In this document: piece by piece, positions 1-5,414 of the stretch
Position numbering within the stretch: position 1 is the first letter of the stretch
Layout of the letters: every line of letters begins with the position of its first letter
Assembly (NCBI GenBank): GCA_905236955.1
Contig: CAJOQW010000189.1
Location: 1 to 5,900 of the forward strand
Length of the DNA stretch: 5,900 nucleotides
DNA from: an uncultured Bacteroidales bacterium
Lineage (GTDB): Bacteria > Bacteroidota > Bacteroidia > Bacteroidales > UBA932
Direction of reading: 5' to 3'
Position numbers and translations under genes: made by a program
The notes under the pieces: model-generated
Database searches by the model: none
What the model saw: the letters and a program-made list of their open reading frames with translations, nothing else
What the model was told of the DNA's origin: nothing

Positions 1-275
1 GAATCTGCCATTTATCTTCGCAACCTACCCCCCGGCATCGGGCGGGCCGCCCTCGTCTGCCGGTATATTTGGTCTTGCAGGCCCCGGAGCCGTACCCCTT
101 TGACATCGCTGCCGAAGGTCGTGGGCTCTTGCCCCGCGTTTTCACCCTTGCCGTTTCCGGCGGTCATTCTCTGTTACGGCCTCCAAAAGATTACTCCCTT
201 CTGCGATTTCCGCAGCGGGGTGCCCTGTCCTGTCCGGACTTTCCTCCCTTGCGGGCGGCAGATCGTTCCACCTTT
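1..275 (-). ncRNA. rnpB: RNase P RNA (bacterial type A-like), 3' end cut off by window
   Basis: Catalytic RNA of ribonuclease P, which removes 5' leaders from pre-tRNAs. Read on the minus strand, the conserved blocks occur in the right order. The P4 5' strand GAGGAAAGUCCGGAC is at 246-232. An ACAGAGAA...CCGCC segment is at 176-159, like the 'caacagagag...accgcc' block of E. coli M1 RNA. AAGGGUGAAAACGCGGGGCA, running on into AGAGCCCACG, is at 149-120. GCAAGACCAAAUAUA is at 78-64 and GGGUAGGUUGC is at 30-20. A P2 helix can be drawn between GAUCUGCC (264-257) and GGCAGAU (9-3). By comparison with M1 RNA, the P4 3' strand (ACAGAACCCGG...) and the closing P1 strand should follow and lie outside the window, roughly 40-50 nt. 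The 5' end at about 275 is inferred from the -7 element at 282-289. Reading frames crossing this region are spurious. Confidence 0.95.
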
Positions 276-281
276 TGTGTG

Positions 282-289
282 CAAAGGTA
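282..289 (-). promoter_or_regulatory. Bacteroidetes-type -7 element for rnpB
   Basis: Minus strand reads TACCTTTG, a perfect match to the Bacteroidetes -7 consensus TAnnTTTG, placed so that transcription would start near 275, just ahead of the rnpB P1/P2 region. No TTTG or TTG is present 19-21 bases further upstream (309-314), so only the -7 half is convincing. Confidence 0.7.
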
Positions 290-326
290 GTGATTTTGCC
301 GGAAAATGAGTAGTTTTGCGGAGAGT

Positions 327-1076
327 ATGAAACTTAGATCGGTTTTTGTCCTCGGCTTTCTGGCCTGCATTTCCTGCGCCGCCGGGGTGAAAGATTACAA
401 GGTCTCCGTGGTGGCATCGTACCCCCACGACCCCGATGCATACACCCAGGGGCTCTTTTTCCATGGTGACACCTTGTACGAGAGCACCGGCCAGTACGGG
501 AAGTCTTCCTTCCGCAGGGTGGACCTCCAAACCGGACGGGTTATTAAAAAAATGGATTTTGCGGACAAGTATTTCGGGGAGGGGTCGGTGATGCTGGACG
601 GGAAGCTCTACATCCTGACATGGACCAACAAGGTTGCCTTCGTTTACGATGCGGCCACGCTCAAATATGAGCGCACCTGGAGTTATCCCCGTGAAGGATG
701 GGGGCTGACTACCGACGGGGAGCGGCTCTACGCGTCGGACGGCACCAACAAAATATACGTCCTTTCGCCGGATTTCAAACTCCAGCGTACGATCTTCGTC
801 AAACTGAACGGCCGTAATCTGCGCTATCTCAACGAGTTGGAATGGATAGACGGGAAAATCTGGGCAAATGTTTACACCACCGACCTCATCGTGGTTATAA
901 ACCCTGAAACAGGGGAGGTGGATGCGCGCATAGACTGCAGCGGACTCCTGCCCGGGAATCTCCGCACTCCTGACACCGACGTTCTCAACGGGATAGCCGT
1001 GGACGGAAAGGGCCGGATATTCCTCACGGGAAAGAACTGGCCCAGGCTCTATGAGGTCAAGTTGGTGAAACCCTAA
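327..1076 (+). CDS. Glutaminyl-peptide cyclotransferase (glutamine cyclotransferase), putative lipoprotein
   Basis: Predicted to convert N-terminal glutamine of exported proteins to pyroglutamate with release of ammonia, as in the plant/bacterial-type (non-zinc) glutaminyl cyclases, which fold as a five-bladed beta-propeller. Family signatures, numbered from the start chosen here: DAYTQGL (37-43), YESTGQYG (51-58), FGEG (83-86), EGWGLTTDG (123-131), YASDGT (135-140), LNELEWIDGKIWANV (168-182) and NGIAVDG (221-227). The 249-residue length fits a single propeller. The start at 327 is preferred over the in-frame ATG at 306. It gives a proper export signal (MKLR, then a hydrophobic run ending at C14 or C17, suggesting lipidation) and is preceded by GGAGAG at 320-325, although that is close to the ATG. 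The lipobox is imperfect (FLA-C or CIS-C), so a soluble periplasmic form is possible. The gene is divergent from rnpB, and its stop overlaps the stop of the convergent DUF1846 gene. No clear full promoter was found. Confidence 0.9.
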   Translation: MKLRSVFVLGFLACISCAAGVKDYKVSVVASYPHDPDAYTQGLFFHGDTLYESTGQYGKSSFRRVDLQTGRVIKKMDFADKYFGEGSVMLDGKLYILTWTNKVAFVYDAATLKYERTWSYPREGWGLTTDGERLYASDGTNKIYVLSPDFKLQRTIFVKLNGRNLRYLNELEWIDGKIWANVYTTDLIVVINPETGEVDARIDCSGLLPGNLRTPDTDVLNGIAVDGKGRIFLTGKNWPRLYEVKLVKP

Positions 1077-2542
1077 CCTTTGTGCTTCTTTACCGGATCG
1101 CAGGTAAGACCCACTCCCAGCCTGTTGAATACCTTCATGTCCACCTCGCTCAGCATCGAGGTGGAGTGCATCTGGCATCCGTTCAGCAAGGGCAGCATGT
1201 CCAGGGCCTTCCTGCAATTATGGTCGTTTACGCTCAGGATGCTGAGTGCAACCAGCACCTCGTCCGTGTGGAGGCGGGGATTGTGCCCGTGCAGATAACT
1301 GACTTTCGTCTTCTGGATAGGCTCTATCATCTCCTGCGGGATGAGTTTGGTATCATGCGGGATACCTGCGAGATGTTTGGTGGCGTTGAGGATGAGCGCG
1401 GCACTCGGCCCCAGCAGTTCGCTGGTGGTGGCGGTGACAACGGTGCCGTCCGGAAGTTCCATGGCGGTGCAGTTATGGCCGTTGACCTCCTTGCGAGCCC
1501 TGGCGGCGACTGTCACGCGGCGGTAGTCTGTCGACAGATTGGCCTGCTTCAGCAGCAGCCTCAGCTTGTTGACTTCCTCCTCGCTGCCCTTTTCCTCCGC
1601 CAGATTGCAGAGTGCCTTGTAGTAGCGGCGTATGATTTCTTCGCGGGAGGCGTTGCAGCAGACGTCGTCGTCGCTAATGCAGAATCCGACCATATTGACA
1701 CCCATATCGGTAGGGGACTTGTAGGGATTGTCCCCGTAGATGCCCTTGAACAGGGCGTCCAGAACCGGGAAGATCTCGATATCGCGGTTGTAGTTCACGG
1801 CTGTCTTGCCGTATGCCTCCAGATGGAACGGGTCTATCATGTTCACGTCGGCCAGGTCGGCGGTAGCGGCTTCGTATGCCATGTTCACGGGGTGCTTCAG
1901 GGGAAGGTTCCAAACCGGGAAGGTCTCGAACTTTGCATAGCCCGCCCTTGTGCCCCGCTGGAATTCCTGGTAGATCTGGCTCAGGCACACAGCCATCTTG
2001 CCGCTGCCGGGCCCCGGGGCCGTGACAACTACAAGGGGCTTGCTCGTCACCACATAATCGTTCTTGCCGAAGCCGTCCTCGGAATCGATGAGCTCGACGT
2101 TTTCGGGGTAACCCTCGATGATGCGGTGATAGTAGACCTTGATGCCCTTCTTCTCCAGTTTCTCCCTGTAGATATCAGTGCTGCCCTGGCCGTTGTAGTG
2201 GGTTATGACAACCGAGTTCACGGCGAATCCGCGGTCCATGAATTCGTCGCGGAGGCGCAGTACATCCATGTCGTACGTGATGCCCAGGTCGCCCCGGACC
2301 TTGTTTTTCTCAATGTCGACCGCGCTGATGACGATTATTATTTCGGTGTCGTCCTTCAGTTGTGTCAGCATCTTGAGTTTGCTGTCCGGCTGGAAGCCCG
2401 GCAGTACCCGGCTGGCATGGTAGTCGTCGAAGAGCTTGCCGCCGAATTCCATATAGAGCTTGTCGCCGAACCTGGCGATGCGCTCACGTATGTGTTCACT
2501 TTGGATCTTGAGATACTTCCCGTTGTCGAACCCGTATTTCAT
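1073..2542 (-). CDS. DUF1846 (UPF0371) family protein
   Basis: A conserved cytosolic protein of unestablished function: 489 residues, about the usual full length of the DUF1846/UPF0371 family. Family recognition rests on the N-terminal block (GFDNGKYLKIQSEHIRERI at residues 4-22, LYMEFGGKLFDDYHASRVLPGF at 29-50 and the ITYDMDVLRLRDEF region at 88-101). Also present are the central TAPGPGSGKMAVCLSQIYQE (174-193) and the C-terminal NDHNCRKALDMLPLLNGCQ region (439-457). The glycine-rich APGPGSGK (175-182) resembles a nucleotide-binding P-loop, but the next residue is Met rather than Ser/Thr. Eleven cysteines are present, including the pair C295-C296. There is no signal peptide or membrane segment. 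The ATG at 2542-2540 follows an A/T-rich leader without a Shine-Dalgarno sequence, usual in this phylum. It has its own promoter at 2572-2603 and appears monocistronic. No reaction should be assigned from sequence alone. Confidence 0.92.
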   Translation of the reverse strand: MKYGFDNGKYLKIQSEHIRERIARFGDKLYMEFGGKLFDDYHASRVLPGFQPDSKLKMLTQLKDDTEIIIVISAVDIEKNKVRGDLGITYDMDVLRLRDEFMDRGFAVNSVVITHYNGQGSTDIYREKLEKKGIKVYYHRIIEGYPENVELIDSEDGFGKNDYVVTSKPLVVVTAPGPGSGKMAVCLSQIYQEFQRGTRAGYAKFETFPVWNLPLKHPVNMAYEAATADLADVNMIDPFHLEAYGKTAVNYNRDIEIFPVLDALFKGIYGDNPYKSPTDMGVNMVGFCISDDDVCCNASREEIIRRYYKALCNLAEEKGSEEEVNKLRLLLKQANLSTDYRRVTVAARARKEVNGHNCTAMELPDGTVVTATTSELLGPSAALILNATKHLAGIPHDTKLIPQEMIEPIQKTKVSYLHGHNPRLHTDEVLVALSILSVNDHNCRKALDMLPLLNGCQMHSTSMLSEVDMKVFNRLGVGLTCDPVKKHKG

Positions 2543-2571
2543 TTCAGAAAAAAGATAGTTGATACGGGCTG

Positions 2572-2603
2572 CAAAAGTACTAACTTCTTGTTTATTCTAC
2601 AAA
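2572..2603 (-). promoter_or_regulatory. Promoter of the DUF1846 gene
   Basis: On the minus strand TTTG (2603-2600) and TACTTTTG (2579-2572) match the Bacteroidetes -33 (TTTG) and -7 (TAnnTTTG) elements exactly, separated by 20 bases, the preferred spacing. Transcription should begin near 2565, giving a leader of about 22 nt before the ATG at 2542. The A-tract at 2601-2608 lies at and just upstream of the -33 box. Confidence 0.8.
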
Positions 2604-2619
2604 AAAAATGTTAACTTTA
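2587..2619 (+). promoter_or_regulatory. Promoter of the TPP riboswitch/receptor transcript
   Basis: CTTG (2587-2590) as a -33-like box and TAACTTTA (2612-2619) as a -7 box, one mismatch from TAnnTTTG, are separated by 21 bases. The predicted start near 2625 places the aptamer P1 strand (2629) only a few nucleotides into the RNA, which supports the assignment. The boxes interleave with those of the divergent DUF1846 promoter. Confidence 0.6.
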
Positions 2620-2628
2620 CCGCTGAAT

Positions 2629-2702
2629 TTGCGGGGGTGCCGGGTTCCGGCTGAGATCAAACCCTTAGAACCTGATGAGGTTAGTACCTCCGAAGGGAGC
2701 AA
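2629..2702 (+). promoter_or_regulatory. TPP riboswitch aptamer (THI box)
   Basis: Binds thiamine pyrophosphate and controls the downstream receptor gene. The conserved core is present in order: GGGGTGCC (2634-2641), CTGAGA (2651-2656), ACCC (2661-2664), ACCTGAT (2670-2676) and CGAAGGGA (2691-2698). Helices can be drawn as follows. P1 is TTGC 2629-2632 with GCAA 2699-2702. P2 is the G-run at 2633-2637 with ACCC(T) 2661-2665. P3 is a minimal CCGG/CCGG stem, 2640-2643 with 2647-2650, and a 3-nt loop. P4 is CCT 2671-2673 with AGG 2694-2696. P5 is GAGG 2677-2680 with CCTC 2687-2690. The pyrimidine-binding CUGAGA and the pyrophosphate-side motifs both match known THI elements such as E. coli thiM. 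The short P3 is within the range seen for this class. Confidence 0.95.
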
Positions 2703-2711
2703 CGGAGCAAC
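2696..2711 (+). repeat. Exact 8-bp tandem duplication in the riboswitch
   Basis: GGAGCAAC occurs twice back to back (2696-2703 and 2704-2711). The first copy supplies the 3' strand of aptamer P1 (GCAA 2699-2702). The second copy offers an alternative GCAA (2707-2710) and joins the platform hairpin. It probably arose by slippage. Confidence 0.85.
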
Positions 2712-2750
2712 CCCGCATGAGCTTATACTATGCGAGGTTTGGTTTTTTAT
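2704..2750 (+). promoter_or_regulatory. Riboswitch expression platform: hairpin sequestering the receptor AUG, with U-rich tail
   Basis: CCCCGCAT (2711-2718) pairs with ATGCGAGG (2730-2737) through 7 of 8 positions (C2713/A2735 is the mismatch), closing an 11-nt loop. The AUG start codon of the receptor (2730-2732) lies in the 3' arm. A U-rich stretch with six consecutive T (2743-2748) follows, so the hairpin could block translation initiation, terminate transcription, or both. The 5' arm CCCCGCA (2711-2717) is also perfectly complementary over 7 bases to TGCGGGG (2630-2636), which forms P1/P2 of the aptamer. The two pairings exclude each other. TPP binding would keep 2630-2636 in the aptamer, release 2711-2717 and turn expression off. 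The pairings are seen in the sequence; the mechanism is inferred. Confidence 0.7.
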
Positions 2751-5120
2751 TCAGCGGCAGTCTCTTTCTGCCTTTCAGTTTCCACTTTTGCTTACGGACA
2801 GCAGGATACCACGCGTGTGGAAGAATTATCAGAGTCGGTTGTAGTCGGCGTCCGTGCCCAGAAGAACGCCCCTTACGCGGTGGCGAATATCAAAAGGGCC
2901 GAACTCAGGGAGTTCTCCTCAACCGGCAGGGAACTTCCCATGCTTTTTTCCCGAACCCCCGGCGTATTGGGATGGGGTGAGAACGGCCTCGGCACCGGAA
3001 CAAGCCACCTGCGAATACGCGGAGCCGGGGATTCGAGGATAAACGTGACCCTGGACGGCGTCCCCCTGAACTCTCCCGAGGACCAGTGCGTATTCTGGGC
3101 CAACATGAACAGCTACGGGGCCCTTTTGGGAAGCGCGCAGATCCAAAGGGGCGTGGGTACATCCACCAACGGAGACGGAGCGTTCGGGGGCACGGTGTCG
3201 CTTTCCACCAAGGCTCCCTCTTATACTTCCGGAGCCGAGTTAAGCATGTCTTACGGCAGTTACAACACCTTCAATGCCGGGATTTCCGCCACCACGGGAC
3301 TCATATGTAACCGGCTGGCCGGGGAATTCGCATATTACAGGACGGATACCGATGGATACATGCACGGCTCCTCCGGTTCCTCGGGCAGCTATTATGCCGG
3401 CCTGAGCTGGATAGGACGCGACTACATCATCCGGTATCATAACATAGGCAATTTCGAGAACACAGGCCAGGCATGGAACGGGGCCACGGCGGGGAACAAT
3501 GACATGTCCCTGATGGACGGAACGTATGGAATCTCCACGGGGATAAAGACTTACGCCGATATGTACGGGCGGGGGCTGGGCCGTTTCAATTCCCTTTACG
3601 AATACCTTCTTACCGATGATGACGGCAATTTCGTGAAGGACGCCTCCGGGAATTACCAGACTGCCAGGTACAAGATGAAGGACGGATCCTTATGGCCCCG
3701 TACAACCGACAATTTCTGGCAGGACCACAATATCTTTTCGGTCGCCGGCCGCCTGGGGGACCGCCTTACGGCGAACGGCGCCCTCCATTATACTTATGGA
3801 TACGGCTATTACGACGAGTTCCGCCCGGACAACAAATTGTCTAAATTCGGGATAGAGAGTTTCACCGCGGCGGACGGCAAGAAGGTGAAGAGGACCGATT
3901 TCGTCCGCCGGAAAGGGCTGTCCCAGAATACATACGGACTGGTCGGGAACCTGAATTACCGCATGGATGGACTGGATGTCATAGCCGGAGTAGCCCTGCA
4001 ACGGTTCAAGGGTGACCACTTCGGGTATCTGACATATATCGCTGATGATGGACTCGAACGGAAACTCCTTTCGGGCGGAAGATACACCTACTACGATTCC
4101 GACGCAGCCAAGGGCGACTACAGCGGATTCTTGAAGGCTGCATGGCATTTCGGCGGTCATTGGGATGTCTTCGGCGACCTGCAGTACCGTCATGTGGATT
4201 ACAGCACCGGCGGCATCAACGACAAATTCTATGAGAATGCGGACGGATCCTATTCGAACCAGCAGCTCGACGTGGACGAGCATTACGACTTCTTCAATCC
4301 CAAGGCCGGAATCAGCTTTACGGAGGGGGGATTCAGGGCATATGCGAGCGTGGCCGCCAGCCACCGTGAGCCCGAGCGCAACAATTTCACCGACAACGGT
4401 GGATATGCCTATCCGAGGCCCGAGAAACTTCTCGATTACGAACTGGGCAGCCAGTTCACAGGCGGGAGATTCCGCTTTTCCCAGAACTTCTATTATATGG
4501 ACTATACCGACCAGTTCGTCCAGACCGGTGCGGTCAGCGACATAGGCGAGGCCCTGACAACCAACATAAAGGATTCTTACCGTGTGGGCGTGGAGATGAG
4601 CTTGGGCTGGGATATATGCCCCTGGCTTACTTTCGAAGGCAACGCGTCCATAAGCGAAAACCGTATCCTCGACTTCGACGAGGTCGTCGAGGACTGGGAC
4701 GACTGGGATACCGGTTACGCGACCGTGCATTACGACAACTCTACGCTGGCCTTCTCGCCGTCGGTGATACTCAACGGTTTCCTTGACTTCCATGCCGGGG
4801 CTTTCTCCGCAGTCTGGCATACCGGATTCGTTGACAGGCAATATCTCGACAATACCGGGAACGCCGACAGGTCGCTTCCGGCTTATTCCGTCTCGGACCT
4901 TTCACTGAAGTATTCTTTCCGGCCCAGGGGATTCTTGCGCGAAGTGTTGGTCGGTTGCAACCTGGGCAACGTGTTCAATGCCCGCTATGCAGCCGGCGGG
5001 TGGGTGTATTCCGCACTCTATGCGAGCGGGGGACATCCCGAGGGCAACCGTTATTACCAGATAGGTTTCATGCCCATGGCCGGGTTCACCGCGACGGGCA
5101 GCCTGACCCTGCGTTTCTGA
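2730..5120 (+). CDS. TonB-dependent outer-membrane receptor under TPP riboswitch control, probable thiamine transporter
   Basis: A 796-residue outer-membrane receptor that should import its ligand using TonB-ExbBD energy. Residues 1-23 form a signal peptide (single Arg at position 2, hydrophobic core, likely cleavage AYG|QQ). A TonB-box-like segment follows (VEELSESVVVG, 30-40). The plug domain spans about 45-163, with SHLRIRGAGDSRINVTLDGVPLN (92-114) and GDGAFGGTVSLS (148-159) typical of plugs. The rest is a beta-barrel with alternating aromatic strands, ending in GSLTLRF with the terminal Phe expected for BAM recognition. There is no N-terminal carboxypeptidase-like extension and no SusD partner, so it is not of the SusC type. 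The ATG at 2730 is forced by an in-frame TGA at 2718-2720, and no Shine-Dalgarno is visible. Thiamine as substrate is inferred from the TPP riboswitch, matching the thiamine-regulated receptors known in Bacteroidetes. No inner-membrane transporter such as PnuT follows. The gene is single and ends before the hairpin at 5141. Confidence 0.93.
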   Translation: MRGLVFYSAAVSFCLSVSTFAYGQQDTTRVEELSESVVVGVRAQKNAPYAVANIKRAELREFSSTGRELPMLFSRTPGVLGWGENGLGTGTSHLRIRGAGDSRINVTLDGVPLNSPEDQCVFWANMNSYGALLGSAQIQRGVGTSTNGDGAFGGTVSLSTKAPSYTSGAELSMSYGSYNTFNAGISATTGLICNRLAGEFAYYRTDTDGYMHGSSGSSGSYYAGLSWIGRDYIIRYHNIGNFENTGQAWNGATAGNNDMSLMDGTYGISTGIKTYADMYGRGLGRFNSLYEYLLTDDDGNFVKDASGNYQTARYKMKDGSLWPRTTDNFWQDHNIFSVAGRLGDRLTANGALHYTYGYGYYDEFRPDNKLSKFGIESFTAADGKKVKRTDFVRRKGLSQNTYGLVGNLNYRMDGLDVIAGVALQRFKGDHFGYLTYIADDGLERKLLSGGRYTYYDSDAAKGDYSGFLKAAWHFGGHWDVFGDLQYRHVDYSTGGINDKFYENADGSYSNQQLDVDEHYDFFNPKAGISFTEGGFRAYASVAASHREPERNNFTDNGGYAYPRPEKLLDYELGSQFTGGRFRFSQNFYYMDYTDQFVQTGAVSDIGEALTTNIKDSYRVGVEMSLGWDICPWLTFEGNASISENRILDFDEVVEDWDDWDTGYATVHYDNSTLAFSPSVILNGFLDFHAGAFSAVWHTGFVDRQYLDNTGNADRSLPAYSVSDLSLKYSFRPRGFLREVLVGCNLGNVFNARYAAGGWVYSALYASGGHPEGNRYYQIGFMPMAGFTATGSLTLRF

Positions 5121-5140
5121 GTCATGGCAGGCATAATCGA

Positions 5141-5168
5141 ATATGGCCCGCTTCACAGCGGGCCATAT
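5141..5168. terminator. Strong GC-rich hairpin, possible bidirectional terminator
   Basis: ATATGGCCCGC (5141-5151) and GCGGGCCATAT (5158-5168) form a perfect 11-bp stem with a 6-nt TTCACA loop, 21 bases after the receptor stop codon. No U-tract follows on either strand (CGGTTAGTTAG on plus, TCGATTATGCC on minus). It is therefore not a textbook intrinsic terminator and may rather define and protect an RNA 3' end. It could serve the receptor mRNA and the proposed minus-strand small RNA alike. Confidence 0.6.
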
Positions 5169-5239
5169 CGGTTAGTTAGTAGTGTATTACCTTTATAGAA
5201 GGTTAATTATTGTTGGTTAGAAGTAGTTGTATCATATTT
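5141..5239 (-). ncRNA. Candidate small RNA (about 100 nt) from an orphan promoter
   Basis: A well-formed minus-strand promoter at 5246-5276 would start an RNA near 5239, yet no protein gene lies downstream on that strand before the antisense 3' end of the receptor. The RNA would begin with an A/C-rich, weakly structured stretch and contain a small ACCTT/AAGGT hairpin (5203-5199 with 5193-5189). It would end with the perfect 11-bp stem at 5168-5141. A ten-codon frame (MIQLLLTNNN, starting near 5230) is present but has no supporting evidence. I do not recognise a known RNA family. Alternatively the promoter makes a longer antisense transcript into the receptor gene. Confidence 0.35.
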
Positions 5240-5245
5240 CTGGTG

Positions 5246-5276
5246 CAAAGATACACAATCTTTTTTAATTGTCAAT
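5246..5276 (-). promoter_or_regulatory. Orphan minus-strand Bacteroidetes promoter
   Basis: The minus strand reads TATCTTTG at 5253-5246, a perfect TAnnTTTG -7 element. ATTG at 5276-5273 serves as the -33 box, with a 19-base spacer. The 60 bases upstream (5277-5340) are very AT-rich with A-tracts, which could act like an UP element. It lies about 160 bases past the trmD stop on the same strand and points away from trmD, so it cannot serve trmD. Confidence 0.6.
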
Positions 5277-5284
5277 AGGGATGA

Positions 5285-5324
5285 TAAAAAATTTCGACAA
5301 ACAATATTAGTTATTAAAAAATTT
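5285..5324. repeat. Pair of identical A/T tracts spaced 30 bp
   Basis: TAAAAAATTT occurs at 5285-5294 and again at 5315-5324, start-to-start distance exactly 30 bases, about three helical turns. The phased A-tracts suggest intrinsic curvature upstream of the promoter at 5246-5276. In so AT-rich a stretch chance recurrence is possible. Confidence 0.5.
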
Positions 5325-5385
5325 TATAAACTAAGACAAAGAAAACCCTCTTGTTGAAAGATTGTTTTTCCTGTTCATAAATGCA

Positions 5386-5402
5386 TCCGGCAGTCGTCCG
5401 GA
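5386..5402 (-). terminator. Weak hairpin downstream of trmD
   Basis: TCCGG (5386-5390) and CCGGA (5398-5402) form a 5-bp stem with a 7-nt loop, 12 bases beyond the trmD stop on the minus strand. The following minus-strand sequence (TGCATTTATG) is only mildly U-rich. It may be the end of the trmD transcript, but the structure is short. Confidence 0.3.
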
Positions 5403-5414
5403 GGGGGAGGATAC

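Noticed and set aside
311..318. TAGTTTTG, a perfect -7 match, as the cyclase promoter
   Set aside because: It has no -33 box at 19-21 bases and would start transcription about 2 bases before the preferred ATG. A leaderless mRNA is possible but unsupported.
306..326. ATG at 306 as the cyclase start
   Set aside because: It would add MSSFAES before the MKLR signal peptide, and the later ATG at 327 has a purine-rich GGAGAG just upstream.
174..1217. Long minus-strand open frame across the cyclase gene and the 5' part of rnpB
   Set aside because: It is antisense to the well-supported cyclase gene and runs into RNase P RNA. Its translation has no recognisable domain, and it is a by-product of GC-rich codon bias.
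1082..2614. Plus-strand open frame of 510 codons opposite the DUF1846 gene
   Set aside because: It is the antisense shadow of a full-length conserved family protein, low-complexity (V/A/D-rich), and runs through the divergent promoters.
2717..2980. Alternative ATG at 2717 opening an overlapping frame (MSLYYARFGF...) with a hydrophobic N-terminus
   Set aside because: It lies in the 5' arm of the platform hairpin and is out of frame with the receptor. The downstream sequence has no protein-like pattern, and its hydrophobicity reflects the T-rich signal-peptide codons in another frame.
3690..4841. Minus-strand open frame of 383 codons inside the receptor gene
   Set aside because: Antisense to barrel-coding sequence of a complete TonB-dependent receptor, with no recognisable domain or promoter.
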